A stretch of DNA of 64,000 nt from Ricinus communis (GCF_019578655.1 NC_063259.1:806001-870000); one strand, 5' to 3'. Shown: positions 22,937 to 35,820, numbered from the stretch's first letter. Notes: generated by a model from the letters alone, not told the origin. Numbers and translations are program-made.

Positions 22937-23531
22937 TTCTTTGCAGTTCATCTTCCACAAACACTTAGTTTAGTTTTTGCATTACTTTTTGGAGATCTAA
23001 GAAGCTTTTCAAAAAGTGGAGAGTGAGGATCAATCATCTTCATACCTTCTAGATTTCACAGGAGCTTTCATTTTTTGCTTTATTTTTATATCTTTCTATT
23101 TAATTACAATGACCGTTGGGTTAAATATGTCAAACTAATTTCTATAAATGTTTAGTTTAGCTTTGTACTTATATATGAACCTTATTTATTTATATGTTTA
23201 ATGGATAATTTTTTTGCCTTCATAACTTTATTAATTCTTTACAGTTCATCTTCCACAAACACTTGGTTTAGTTTTTGCATTACTCTATGGAGATCTAAGA
23301 AGTTTTTCAAAAAATTGAGAGTGAGGATCAATCATCTTTATACCTTCTAGATTTTACAGGAGCTTTCATTTTTTGCTTTATTTTTATATCTTTCTATTTA
23401 ATTACAATGACCGTTGGGTTAAATATGTCAGACTAATTTCTATAAGTATTTAGTTTAGCTTTGTACTTATATATAAACCTTATTTATTTATATATTTAAT
23501 GAATAATTTTTTTGCCTTCATAACTTTATTA
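22937..23531. repeat. 298-bp direct tandem duplication
   Basis: 22937-23234 and 23235-23531 are about 95% alike over their length. Shared stretches include CAGTTCATCTTCCACAAACA, GAGTGAGGATCAATCATCTT and ATGACCGTTGGGTTAAATAT. There is no coding content. The copies differ mainly by single-base changes. Confidence 0.9.
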
Positions 23532-24124
23532 GTTTCACTTATATTGTTGGTTGACCATTATATCAATTTAATAATAATTTTTTTTATGAAAATCTTTAGG
23601 TTGAATATATTAAAAACACCATCTTATTTTAGTCCATGTTGGTATAAGGAACTTAGGTTGCATCATTAGATTGAGTGACATAGGGAAAAGGCACATTACC
23701 ATTTCATTCATTAGGTTTGGGCTTATTAAGAGAAAATAAAGGGATTAATAAGTATTGGCTATTTTAAATACTATATTATCATATAGTTTTCATTAATCAT
23801 TTCATTTGCATATTTACTTTATAGTTTATTTAATTTCTTTATAAATATTAACCACTTTTCAAAATATTGGTTTAGAGTGTTTAGATTTATTTTTAATGAT
23901 TTTGTGTGATAATTAGTCTTTATAATACATGCTCTATAGTTTCTTGTGAGATCGAACTTATGGTGAACTTACTTGTACTCACTTACTCGTGCTATAATTT
24001 GGTTCGTATACTTACAAGTACTAAGTTTGAGACATCAATACTCCACTAACTAATAGTCTCATATATAGCAATTTACATAAGAAACTTAATAACATATCCA
24101 AAAAAATGATGAAAATACAAAATA
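23532..24124. other. Unassigned AT-rich sequence
   Basis: No open frame or repeat recognised. Confidence 0.5.
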
Positions 24125-24604
24125 GAGTAAATTTTATAAAAAAATTTGTACTTTGCACTTATTAAATTTACTATATCATTTTTAAATTTCAGCATCATAC
24201 TTTAATATTGATTTTAATTTTAGCTTCTAGTGAATTGAAGTGGCGCGTGAATTCTAACGATAAAAAAAGAAAGAGAGAATAAGTCAAGCACTCCCATTAC
24301 TTAAATATTATTGTTTAAACATATAATATTATGAAACTTTAAAATTAATGAAAGAAAAAATTTAATTTGTTTATATGCTTAAACAATAATAATTTAATAG
24401 TAGAATGAGTCAACAACTCTAATAGTAATTCAACTTTTTTTATCGTTTTCGAAATTCATGCACATCAACAAATTTGACTAATAATTTTATTAAACACTAG
24501 AATTAAATTAACACTAAAATATAATTTTAAAATTGAAAATTTTTAAAAATACGTGTTAGAATTAATAACAAATGTAAAGTATACATTTTTTAGCAATTAA
24601 GCCC
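24125..24604. mobile_element. Foldback MITE with long terminal inverted repeats
   Basis: The two halves are imperfect reverse complements over about 200 bp each. The left runs from GAGTAAATTTTATAAAAAAA through AACGATAAAAAAAG to ATATTATTGTTTAAACATAT. The right, reversed, runs from GGGCTTAATTGCTAAAAAAT through AACGATAAAAAAAG to TTATTATTGTTTAAGCATAT. The GGG...TTAATTGC end resembles Mutator-type TIRs. No coding capacity and no clear target duplication. Confidence 0.6.
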
Positions 24605-24800
24605 AAGAGTATTTGTAACATACTACATAATTGTGGCAATCAAACTGCATCAAAATCATAAGGCAGATGTGCCTATTTTTAAAAATTAAATTTGTTTTTA
24701 TTTTTCTTATTTAAGACATGGTATCAACTAAAATTTGTCAAATTGAGCTCAAATTCAAAAGAGTTGGTCAAAACGATGCAACAGATAAATAACAGCCTGA

Positions 24801-25403
24801 TGTCACGAACTTAGGCCTAGAGGTTAGCCAAGTCGCGCGGCACTTAGTTAACTTGTATGTCAAAGTCGAACTAAGTAAGCCTAGATGTGAGTTAGAATGG
24901 ATTTTAGATGAGTAAAGTAGGTAGCAAGGGTTTAGGACTAGTGTAAGGTAGAGTTAGGAGCACTTGAGCTTGGGAAAGTATAGAGCTTTGTTGAATTTTT
25001 CAACAACCTTTACAAGTATATGGGGTGGCCTTTATATAGGCTTTCCACCTCATTAACATGTGGCTACAATTGTTTCATTTAGACATTTTTATAAATATCT
25101 TATGTACATGGCTTCTGTAGCAAGCTACTATAATTACAAGAGCATGGGAAGTTTCCGGAAGGCAGCCATCCTTGCTCCTATATGGGAAGCTTCTAGACAG
25201 TCCCTTGGCTAGGCTTGGTAGCACACAGCCTTGCTCATTTCCCTAGCATTCCAGCACCTTCTAGAGTCTTCCCTTGTTTCTCTAGGCACCCCACTTGGGC
25301 TAGGCAAGTAGCAGCCCACTCTTAGCACTTGCTAAGCACATTTCTGCCCATGTGCAATACTATGGACAGGTCTTGCTCGCCCAAAATGAGGCGGGCTGTA
25401 ACA
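24801..25403 (-). repeat. 3' LTR of chromovirus E
   Basis: 603 bp, TGTCACGAAC to GGGCTGTAACA. A TATA-like box (TATATAAA on minus) is at 25031-25038. Confidence 0.9.
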
Positions 25404-25419
25404 CCCTCCCCCACTCAAT
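25404..25419 (-). promoter_or_regulatory. Polypurine tract of chromovirus E
   Basis: The minus strand reads TTGAGTGGGGGAGGG directly against the 3' LTR. Confidence 0.75.
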
Positions 25420-25432
25420 CTCACGACGAGCC

Positions 25433-28400
25433 TTAAGCCTTGTAGTTTTGGATGTGTTCGGGGAATTACCACAGCAAATCTTCATGTTCCCATGTAACCT
25501 CAATTTCGGGCAGATTTTTTCACTTCACCAGGTATTCGGTGTAGTTGGGAACTCCTTTTCTTCTTATCATTTTATCTGCAAGGATGCATTCGATTTCCTT
25601 GTCGAATTCCGTGACAACAGCCGTTAGAGCTCTTTTAGATTCGCCACAGCTAGGGTCTTCCTTGTCTTCATGGTATGGTTTAAGCATACTCACATGGAAG
25701 ACGTTGTGGATCTTCAACTTTGAGGGAAGTTAGAGCTGGTAGGCAGCAGCACCAACACGCTTCACAATCAGCAAAGGGCCTTCGTATCGCCTTACCAAGC
25801 CTTTGTGCACTTGGCGGAGGGACTTGAATTGATTAGGCAGCAGCTTTACCATCACCAAGTCACCAGCGCTGTATTCCTTGGGGCGCCTCTTCATGTCAGC
25901 CTAATTTTTCATGCGTTTTATTGCCTTGTCGAGGCATATGCCCTTGTGATGTCTGCCTCTTCATGCCATTCCCTCGCAAATTTATGGGCAGAAGGGTTGA
26001 CTCCTCCATAGTTAGCAGCAATAGCATTTAGTGTCAAAGGCTGCTATCCCATGATAACTTCGAAGGGACTCTTGCCCGTGGACTCGCTTCGTTGGAGGTT
26101 ATACAAGAATTGGGCTATGTCAAGTAGCTTTGCCTAATCTCGCTGGTGGGCACTAACGTAGTGCCTTAAGTAGAGTTCTAACAAGGCATTAATCCTTTCA
26201 GTTTGGCCGTCGCTTTGCGGATGAAAGCTTATGGAAAAGTTGAGGTCTGTGCCAAGCAACTTGAACAGCTCTTGCCAAAACTTGCCAGTGAATCGAGGGT
26301 CTCTATCGCTAATTATGCTCTTTAGCAAGCCCTATAGCTTCACAACATTTTTGAAGAAGAGGCGAGCTGCCTCATCCACTTTGCAATCCATCGGGGCAGG
26401 GATAAAAGTAGCATACTTGCTAAGTCTATCCATAACGACCATAATGCTACTGAACCCTTCAAGTTTTGGCAAGGCCACAATGAAGTCAATCGAGACACTT
26501 TCCCAAGGCCTTTCAGTGATGGGAAGAGGTTCAAGAAGGCCAACACACTGTTGTTGTTCCACCTTGTCTTGTTGGCATACAAGGCAAGTTCGTACATAGG
26601 CCTCTATATCATCCTTAAGTTGCGGCCAGTAGTAGCTTTGCTGGACTAGCGCAAGTGTGCGAGCCATACCGGGGTGTCCAGCCCACAAGGAGTCATGGCA
26701 CTCCTTTAAGATTTTTCTCTTCATAAATTTTCCCACTTTGGCACATAGACTCGATTGCCACATGTGAGGAGAAGGCCATCTTTCTCCCAAAAGCGTCGAG
26801 TTTTTCCCTCAATGGCTAGCTTGATAATACTCTTGGCCAAGGTGTCTTGCTACATTCCTTCCTTAATACGACCAAGGAAGTCACTCTTCGGCGTGCTATC
26901 AGCAATGGTAGCCAACTCTACTTTTCTACTTAGCGCGTTAGCGACAATGTTGGCTTTGCCTCGCTTGTATTTAAGCTTATAATCGAATTCGGCCAAGAAG
27001 GCTTGCCAGCGAGCTTGCTTAGGACTCAACTTCTTTTGAGTCTGGAAATAGCTCGTAGCCACATTATCCATTAGAATTGTGAACTTGCTACCAAGCAAGT
27101 AATGTCTCCATGTGCATAAGCAATGGACGAGGCAGTCATTTCCTTCTCTTGGACAATATGTTGCCTCTCCGTTTTATTGAGCTTGAAACTTTCATAAGCA
27201 ATGGGGTGCCTATCTTGCATGAGAACGCCTCCAATGGCATAGTCCGAGGCATTCGTGTGCACCTCAAACGGCTTCCTATGGTCGGGCAGCATCATGACGG
27301 GCTCTTTTAACACGGCTTCTTTCAAGGCTTTGAATGCAATTTGGCATTCCTTACCCCAACTCCATGCCTTATTTTTCTTGAGTAGGTATGTCAATGGGGC
27401 GGCAATGGCAGAATAGCCTTTGATGAATTGCCGATAGTAGTTCACCAGCCCATGAAAATATCACAATTCAGGCACTTTAAAAGGAGGTTGCTATTCTTGG
27501 ATGGCTTAGACTTTCACTGGGTCCATCATTAGCCTGCCATCCTTGATTCGATGGGCAAGGAACTCCAATTCTTATTTCGCGAATGAGCATTTCTCTCGCT
27601 TCACGTACATCTCATGTACGTGGAGCACTTGGAAGACTTGCTTGAGGTGCTGCACATGCTCCCCAAGGCTATTGCTATACACTACAATGTCATCCAAATA
27701 AACAACCACGAATTTATCAAGGAAAGGATGGAGTACCTTGTTCATGAGCGTACAAAAGGTGGCAGGGGCATTTGTAAGGCCGAAGGGCATGACCAAGAAC
27801 TCGAAAGCTCCATATCGCGTCACACATGATGTCTTCGGCACATCACTGGGTGTAATACGGACTTGGTAGTAACCAGACTGCAAGTCTAGCTTTGAAAAGT
27901 ACCGAGCCTTCCCCAACAAGTTGGCTATCAAGGGGATTGGATATTTGTTCTTGATAGTGATCTTGTTCAATGCTTGATAGTCTATGCACATGCGCAGTGA
28001 ACTATCCTTCTTCCTTTGAAAGAGGACTGGCGCACCATATAGAGCCTTTGATGGCTGGATGAAGCCTGACTCAAGTAAGTCTTGGAGCTGTTTCCTTAAT
28101 TCAGTAAGCTCCGGAGGTGCCATGCGATAGGGTGCCATGGCAGGAGGCTTAGCACCGGGCTCAAGCTCAATGTGGTGATCCACATCTCGCTTTGGTGGCA
28201 ATTTCTTCGACAGCTTGGGTGGCATTACGTCCTTGTATTTGTCAAGGACTGCTTCAATAGATGGTGGCAAAGGCAGGGCAGATTGCTCAACATCGTCCTC
28301 ATCGTTGAGCTCTCTCATGGTTGTAACATAACACTTCCCGTTCTTGAGACCCCGCTTGAATTGCAAGGCAGAAATCATAGCAGGTTTAGATTTTGCCATG

Positions 28401-28800
28401 CTCTTCAAGGGGATCACTCGAAGCTTGGAAGCATCGAGGACCAATAAAGAGCTCATAGAAGGGACTGGAATGGCATAGGCCTTATAGAAGAATGCTAGAC
28501 CAAAGACAACTTTAAAATAGTCCATAGGCACAACAGTTAAATCTAACGTACCTTGCCAATCTCCCACTTGCATCTTCACATTTTTCACAATGCCATACAC
28601 AGGCTTTGCCTCCGAGTTGACAGTCTTAATCATGCCAAATCCCTTAGACAGTTTCAAGCCTAGGCGCTTCGCCTCGTGCATGTCCATGAAGTTGTGTGTA
28701 GCACCCGTGTCAAGCATAGGGCAAGCAGCTTTGCCTTCAATGGCAGCATCAATGTAGAGCAGGCCTTGGAGACTGAATGAGAGAGGAGCTTTGATAACGC
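25433..28800 (-). pseudogene. pol of chromovirus E with C-terminal chromodomain
   Basis: Protease [12 protein letters not shown] (near 28715); RT with [21 protein letters not shown] and the catalytic [10 protein letters not shown], all in an open stretch 27572-28717. RNase H follows at 27071-27445 and 26850-27098, where the first catalytic Asp is Asn (VHTNASDYA, 27251-27253). The integrase zinc region (HDSLWAGH...CLVC) and core (SIDFIVALP, ISDRDPRFTG, GQTERIN) span 26134-26790. A chromodomain (DKMIRRKGVPNYTEYLVK) near 25525-25620 has two Trp/Gln positions now stop codons (TGA after LVK; TAA after DLLW). At least four frameshifts lie between domains. Closest in layout to plant CHR elements. 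Confidence 0.85.
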
Positions 28801-28809
28801 ACCTAAGTG

Positions 28810-30057
28810 CTATAAAGAACCCATGCCAGCTTGGGGTTCTTCTTGGAATTTATCCTTATTAAACTCTGCCACAATGGCATTCATGGTCTTACAATTTAGG
28901 CAATCCCTCACCCAATGTGGACCATCGCAAATGAAGTAAGGCATGGGTGGTTTAGAGGCAGTAGATTTATTTTTGTACGATGAGCCTTTATCGTGCTTTA
29001 AGTTGCCACCAGAGCACTTATGGTAGCCACTCTCCTTCCCTTTGTTGAAGTCCCTCTTTTGGCCTCCCTCACTCTTAGAAGAGCTAGGTTTCTTGCCCTT
29101 ATCTTGAGTGGAGTAGTCCTTGAGGTTCTCCACAGCAGCAATTGCTTCGTCAAGGTTCTGTACTCCATGTCGTTCGAGCTCCATCTTCACCCAATCTTTC
29201 AACCCATCCTTGAAATCAAAGAGGAGTTGATCGTTGGTCAAGTCTGGAATCTCTAACATAAGAGTCATGAAACTCCTTGACATAATCGGTAATGCTTCCC
29301 GTTTGCCTTAGCCTATGCAGCCTGCTTCATACCTCATCATTGGCATTGTGAGGCACATATTGTTTGCGGAGTTCAATCTTGAACTGCTCCCATGTGTTGA
29401 TAATGCAAAGCCCCTTCTCTCTTTCAGAATGCTTCCTTCTCCACCATAGTTGAGTGAAATCCCTCAAGAAGATGGCGGCATTGCTAATCTTTAAAAGTCA
29501 TCCGTGACACTCATCGCCTCATAGTATTGTTTAAGACCGAACAAGAAATTTTTCATCGTAGTGGCATTGCGCGTGCCATTGTACATGGCAGACTTAGGGA
29601 CTTTTAATCCGCGAGGGGCAGCAGAACTAGTAGTGGCAGCAGTGCTTGTCGAGGGTGGACTACCTTGATGAAGAGCATCCATCTCCCTACGAAGCTCTTT
29701 TAGTTCATCTTGTAGGGACTTTTGTTGATCAACGAACTCCTCTCTTAGGGAGCGTAGTTCTCCCCTAAAGACTTTGCCAAGGTCTTCGATCATGGCCTTA
29801 GCAGCCCTTGTGATCTCCATGTTCTCATGGATGAGGTTGTCAACCTGATCGCTGAGTTCGCCAATTATCGAAGTTACGCTAACCAAGTCTTTCTTAAGGC
29901 TAGCAACTCTGGACTCCATAGGCTCACGCGTTGGAGCCTTGGATTTGCTCCATTTGGGCTGTGACCGTTGTTCCTCATACCCACAGGTCTGCTCAGTGCG
30001 TTGCTGTTCCACCAAAGCAGCGATAATTCCTTCATCGCTTGCCATTACTGGAATCAC
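28810..30057 (-). pseudogene. gag of chromovirus E
   Basis: The open N-terminal half (29491-30057) contains two coiled coils (SIIGELSDQVDNLIHE; LREEFVDQQKSLQDELKELR) and the start of the capsid domain (NFLFGLKQYYEAM). Frameshifts between about 29290 and 29490 break the capsid. The C-terminal part (28810-29283) continues with DLTNDQLLFDFKDGLKDW and a basic region. Its zinc knuckle YFICDGPHWVRDC has the first Cys replaced by Tyr (28936-28938). The ATG choice (30057 or the Met five codons later) is not decided. Confidence 0.75.
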
Positions 30058-30088
30058 TCAACCAGCAGTACCTAGGATTTAAACCGTT

Positions 30089-30100
30089 GCTCTAATACCA
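30089..30100 (-). promoter_or_regulatory. Primer binding site of chromovirus E
   Basis: The minus strand reads TGGTATTAGAGC, one base from the Met-tRNA consensus TGGTATCAGAGC, two bases from the 5' LTR. Confidence 0.85.
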
Positions 30101-30102
30101 CC

Positions 30103-30705
30103 TGTCACAAAACTTAGGCTTAGAGGTTAGCCAAGTCGCACGACACTTAGTTAACTTGTATGTCAAAGTCGAACTAAGTAAGCCTAGATGTGAGTTAGAA
30201 TGGATTTCAGATGAGCAAAGTAGGCAGCAAGGGTTTAGGACTAGTGTAGGGTAGAGTTAGGAGCACTTGAGCTTGGGAAAGTATAGATTTTTGTTGAATT
30301 TTTCAATAACCTTTACAAGTATATGGGGTGGCCTTATATAGGCTTTCCACCTCCTTAACATGTGGCTACAATTGTTTCATCTAGACATTTCTATAAATAT
30401 CTTATGTACATGGCTTCCCTAGCAAGCTACTATATTTACAAGAGCATGGGAAGTTTTTGGAAGGCAGCCATCCTTGCTCCTATATGGGAAGCTTCTAGAC
30501 AGCCCCTTGGCTAGGCTTGGCAGCACACAGCCTTGCCCATTTACGCAGTATTCCAGCACCTTCTAGAGTCTTCTCTTGTTTCTCTAGGCACTACACTTGG
30601 GCTAGGCAAGTAGCAGCCTACTCTTGGCACTTGCTAAGCACATTTTTGCCAATGTGCACTACCATGGACAGGCCTTGCTCGTCCAAAATGAGGTGAGCTG
30701 TAACA
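30103..30705 (-). repeat. 5' LTR of chromovirus E
   Basis: 603 bp, same length as the 3' LTR, TGTCACAAAA to GAGCTGTAACA. A TATA-like box (TATATAAG on minus) is at 30333-30340. It differs from the other LTR mainly by transitions. Confidence 0.9.
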
Positions 30706-30830
30706 CTGAGTACTAAATTCGTTTTCTATTTATGAAATCCGGTCAACCATCCAAAATTGGTTTAGTGCCCTTTTGATAAATGTAAAAAGTAAATGAAACA
30801 GCTTTTAGCTTATAAAATATATTTTTAGAA

Positions 30831-31025
30831 GGGAAAAGTGCCAACAAAGCCCTTCAACTTTGCGCTATAGCCTACTTAGGCCCCTCACGATTTTTTTTAT
30901 TCCCAAAAAACAACCTAATTAAACCCTTCTATTAGAATTGGAAACCCCCATTTATTTTGCTAACTTGGCAACTTAGGGACCCACTTAACTTAATAATTGG
31001 ACAACTGACGTGGCATGAGAGCTGG
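30831..31025 (+). repeat. Left terminal inverted repeat arm of MULE1
   Basis: Starts GGGAAAAGTGCCAACAAAGC. From 30890 onward it is the inverted partner of 53597-53750 with small indels. Confidence 0.75.
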
Positions 31026-31384
31026 AAAAATATGGTTTTGGCACTAACATTAGCGCCAAGGAATTAGGATTTTATCCAATACAATCAATTTTCTATCTTA
31101 TTATGGCTTTGATGTGGAAAGAATGGTTGATAATGATTAATATGTAGTCCTTTTTGTTTAAAATGACTTTTTAAATGCAATGTATTATATAGGGTTTCTT
31201 GGGCTTTTGAGTTGAATATTTATTTATTGGAAGTGATATTAAATTTGGTTTTAAGATTTCGTTTCATATGCTGTTGAATGTATTTTAATAGAAAATTATA
31301 TTTTATGTATTGTTGCATTGGTAGTTTCGGCATGTTGGAAAAGGAACTAACATTTTTGTTTGTTGATATGAATATTTTGCAGCA

Positions 31385-34300
31385 TGTAAACAATTGATTT
31401 AGTGTTTTCTACATGGGTAGATGGGTCTTTCCACCTATTAGCATATGTTAATGGAGAGTCTGAAATAATTAACAACTTTGATGTAGACTTTTTGTCTTCT
31501 CCTCATATTTAGAAAAAGTTTAACATAGACTTAAGGTTTCTAAATGTCTCTAAAATATATATCCTTAAACCTAGAAAAACATTAGAAGTGGGTATTTTCT
31601 ATGGCATTAGGTTAATGAAAAAATATGTTAAGAAATAAAGAGTTAAACCAATAATGCATATTTATGCACGTCATAATGTAGATATACCTTATCTTGTGAT
31701 AGAGGATGATATAGGAGAGTTTAGCTCTAATGACAGTGCTGATAATAGCCATATAGCTCCACAATGTAGCTATGTTCAATCAACACGCTATGCTGATGAA
31801 GTAAGCAGTAAGGGTACTTAGTCTAATTTCATAGGATGGATTAGGGACTTGTTTGATGACATTCCATTTGATCACCCACATATGTGAGAGGTTTTAGGTA
31901 AGGGTATAGGTATAAATGAGGCAAGGGAGGTTAAGAATAATGGTGAGGTGTAAGGCAATAGTGAGGATGTATCAGTAGATGTGTGTGATAAGAGAGATGA
32001 GGTTGAGTTAGATAGAGGTAGTCATAAGGCTACAACATATGATAGAAATGAGAGAAATGAGGATGGGGATGAGAGATATAAGGGTAGGGATGAGAGACAT
32101 GAGGGTAGGGATGAAAAAACTCGTGTTAAGGTAGATGATATGTATGGGGGGAAATAAAGATGAAAATAATGTAGTTAAGGATGTTGAAGATGAGAATAAT
32201 GAAGGTGAGAATGATGCAACTGAGAATGATGAGTCATATGTTAATACAATTTTAATTAGGTAAAGCAAAAATAGGGTAAGATATGATGTGGATGATAACA
32301 ATGCACATTTCATGTTAGGTATGACATTAAGCAAGGTTATTGAGGTTATGGAGGCTATAACTAAGTATAGTATAGCCAAAGGGTATGAGTTGCGTTTGAA
32401 AGCTAATAAGCCAACTGTAAGGGGCATGACTGCCCTTTTCTATTATTTATTTCTAAAGATGGAAAAGAAGGTGGAATACAAGTGAAAACCTTATAGTTAG
32501 AATACAAATGCTATCGCATTTACAACAACAAATTGGCCATTGCATCATTTCTAGCCAAGGAGTTTAAGCAGAAGTTATATAGGAAACCTAACACAAGAAT
32601 GAAAGATTTAGTTGTTGATGCAAAATTAGAAATGAGGTTAAATGTGTCACATTCTAAATGTAAAAGGGCTAGGAAAATTATAATGAATGAGATAAAGGAT
32701 AGTTATGTAGTTGAATTGGTTATTTGGCAGCTTATGCTGCTGCCATTAAAAGGACCAACCCTAGTAGTAATGTTGAAATTGATTTTTGTAAGGAATGATT
32801 CGAATGGGTTAGCACAAGAAAAGCTTGAAGATGATGGGCTTGATGAGGAGCACACAGGAAAAGCTAAGGATGCTAAAGATGGGCGAAGCTTGCCACCAGG
32901 GCCAATAACAAGGTATAGAGCCAAAAAGTTGCAACAAGCCTTAAATGGCTATATACAAGATTGGGCTAGCAAGAAGAGTCCATTTGATGGCCTAAGATCC
33001 ACAACTACTAAGAAGTATCAAGATTAGGGTTTATTCAATCTATTAGAGGTTCAAGCCCATGAAGAACTAATTAATGCCGAAATATTCTTGTAGGCTTAAT
33101 TTAGTTTTATTCTTAAACATTAAGTTTATTTAGGGCAAAATAGTCTTTTTCCTATTAGTTGTCTTCTAGGGTTTGTTTCAAGTCTATTTAAACCAAGTTG
33201 TATGTTACATCTAGTTTTGATGATTAATAATATTTCATTGTTTTAGCAACCTTTGCTTGAATTCTTGTATTCTTATTGAATGCATTTAACACTTATCAAA
33301 GATTTGATATATCTTTGTGGCATGCTAGGATTACGATTTAAAGAACTTAGTTTTCTTTAGGCTCAAATTCTTTTGATCAACTTTCTAATATGATCTAGAG
33401 TGATCTTAGGATTTGATTCAATTTGTTAGTGGGTTTCTAGGTTAGTGATGTGTGGGTTCATAACTATTTGAGTTCGTATATTCTATTCCTAAAAGCTCTT
33501 AATAGAAGGACTCAAAGAGGGGAAAATGATATCTAAGAGAATGATCATTTGTTTTCATATTCTCAAAAGAGTATGGAAGGCTGGTTATAGACCACTAATA
33601 GGTTTAAATAATGACAGTTTTCTAAAGGGAACAGTCAAGGGAAAAGTGCTTGTGGCTGAGAGAGAGGATGAAATGAGCAAATATACCCTATTGCTTAGGC
33701 TATGGTGGATAAAGAAAACAAAGCTAATTGGAAGTGGTTCTTACAATAGCTAATTAAAGACCTTGAGCTTGTAGGTGGAGGCAGAATTATAATACTTTCA
33801 AATATTCAAAAAGTGAGTAAATTTAGTTATGGATATCACTTTTTCTTGTGTTATTTGCTATGTATTAATGTTGATTGTGTTGTTTACAAGGACTGGTTCA
33901 TGTAGTACAAGAAGTATTACTAGCGGTAAAACAGAGATGGTGTGCAAGGCACATCCATGCTAACTGGTCGAAGAAATGGAATGGTGAAGAGCTTAAGGAG
34001 AAGTTTTAGATTTGTGCTTAGAGAATGTATAAAGAGGATTATAAGGACAATTTGGAAAATTGGGTGCAGTTAGCAAGATAGCTGTAAATGATTTGATGGC
34101 TTACCTGCCACATACTTGATGTAGAGCTTACTTCAGTTCTAGATGTAAGTCTGATACCATGGATAACAACATGATAGAGAGTTATAATTCATCTATTGTG
34201 AAAGCAAGATAGAATCCAATAGTTTATATATTAGATGAAATCAAAGTGGATGCAATGAATAGGCTAGCAACAAATAAAGTCATGGTTAATAAGTGGATTA

Positions 34301-35030
34301 TTGAATGGAGTATTGCATGTATAGAGGTATTTCAAGATAATAAGGCAGCTACTTTTGGATGTCAAGTCATTTTTAACGAAGCTATTGGATATGAGATAAA
34401 TGATGGAGATGACAGACACAATTTATCTTGACAAGCAACTATACACTTCAAAGCATGGGATCTTACTAGAATCCCATTCTCACTTGTTATTTGTGCATTT
34501 AACCATGCCAAAATTGATCCCATATCTCGTATTTCCCTATTGTATCACATGTCTATTTAGACTACTAGTTATCAGCTTGCCATAAAACTAATGCCAACAA
34601 AGAAGTTCATGAACTATAGTGATTTTGAAGCTACTGAACGTCCACTAATCAGCAAGATGCTTAGCAGACCTAGGCAATAGAGGATTCAAGAAAAGAATGA
34701 GGCAAGAAGGAGGCAAATTGTTGGAAAGCTAAGTAAGAGAGACAAGAGCATGACTTGGTCTATTTGTCACCAAGAAGGTCATAACAAGGCAAGTTGTGTT
34801 GTAACTCCATCACAGGTTCATATAAAAGTTGATTACTTACAAATGTCAATATATTTCTTGCATGAGTTTCACTCATCGCGACATGTAACTTTCTTTCCTA
34901 TTAGGCACAAACATCTGGGAATGCAAGGACAAGCTCATCCATTGGAGCTGAGCCAACAAGTTCAGTTTAGAAAGATGCAACTATTAAGTAAACTGCTAAA
35001 TCAAAAGGCAAAGCAAGGGTGTCATACACA
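31385..35030 (+). pseudogene. MULE1 transposase (MuDR type), broken
   Basis: An N-terminal PB1-like region begins near 31410 (WVDGSFHLLAYVNGE, then PRKTLEVGIFYGIRLM). A repetitive Glu/Gly/Arg-rich stretch lies at 31990-32240. MuDR N-terminal motif MLGMTLSKVIEVMEAITKYS at 32300-32380; helix-turn region (FLAKEFKQKLY, NVSHSKCKRARK) at 32540-32690. An unrelated insert of about 740 bp follows. DDE start YRPLIGLNNDSFLKG near 33575-33620, where the expected catalytic Asp reads Asn; then AYFSSRCKSDTMDNNMIESYNS near 34130-34195; and C-terminal zinc knuckle WSICHQEGHNKASC near 34755-34800. Many stops. Confidence 0.8.
32795..33530 (+). mobile_element. Gypsy-like 3' fragment inserted in the MULE1 transposase
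   Basis: The transposase stops matching after NVEIDF (about 32785) and resumes near 33545. The insert begins with an acidic stretch and LPPGPITRYRAKKLQQALNG (32895-32955), which resembles the C-terminal tail of many plant Gypsy pol proteins. LTR-like AT-rich non-coding sequence with CTATTTAAACC follows. No target duplication found. Confidence 0.45.
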
Positions 35031-35820
35031 ATGACAACTAAATCATTAGAAGGCAAATGCTACAGAGTACCTAGAAGTACTTGTTTTTCCCTCTGGAATA
35101 TGGCATTAAATATGAGTGCCTTCTATTTATGTGATTGCTTAAATTGTAGTATGAAAGAGTTATCTTAACAGAGTCTATAATGTGTTTTATTTTATAATGT
35201 GCAGCCAGGTATGGCATCAGTCAGAATTATCTCTTAATATGATCTAAGTGGCCATGAAAATTTTATTGCAAATCCTGATCTGGAAGTAAGATTTCCAATT
35301 CCTAATGAGAGAGAATTAAGACAAATGAAGAAACCTTTAAAGCCTTGTAGTAGTAAAGGTTCCAAGAAGATTGCCTTTGTTGGGGATGGTTCTAATGTAA
35401 TTTCTCCAACTAATCTCCCATTTCAAGGCACCTAGCTTGCAATGGCAAGGTGAACCTTGTTGGACAACTAGGCAGCTTGAGAAGCAAAGGCAGCAGATGA
35501 TTGACAGAGTTCAACAAAGATCCAATTCTGTTAATGGAGCATAAGACTGTGCATAAACATTCTTAGTAATTTTTATAAACATTGTTTTTGCTTGTAGTCA
35601 AGTTGCTTAAGAACTATATGCCTGAAAATAATTATTAGTTACTTCTTTTTTAGAAATGTGGAGGCTATAAGTTATAAGGATATGTAATTTTGTTCACTTT
35701 GTCTTGCAATATGTAATGCTTAGAGCAAACATGACTCTAATTACCTTCAAGTTATTGTTTTTGAATGGATTTACTATGACAATATTCATTCCTTTTTACA
35801 ACATATATAATTTTCACATC
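35031..35820 (+). other. 3' region of the MULE1 transposase gene
   Basis: A short coding-like stretch near 35225-35400 (VRFPIPNERELRQMKKPLK) may be a last exon after an intron. The rest is non-coding. Confidence 0.35.

Larger units (their letters stand above)
24801..30705 (-). mobile_element. Chromovirus E (Ty3/Gypsy), complete in structure
   Basis: Two 603-bp LTRs (24801-25403, 30103-30705), a Met-tRNA primer site, a polypurine tract, and gag, protease, RT, RNase H, integrase and chromodomain in Gypsy order on the minus strand. The flanks share CTGA (24797-24800 and 30706-30709), a four-base match where five are expected. The C-terminal chromodomain places it among the chromoviruses, whose chromodomain targets integration to marked chromatin. 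All ORFs carry lesions, so it is non-functional. Confidence 0.9.

Noticed and set aside
32008..32427. Minus-strand 139-codon hydrophobic frame
   Set aside because: Antisense of the repetitive acidic stretch of the MULE1 transposase.
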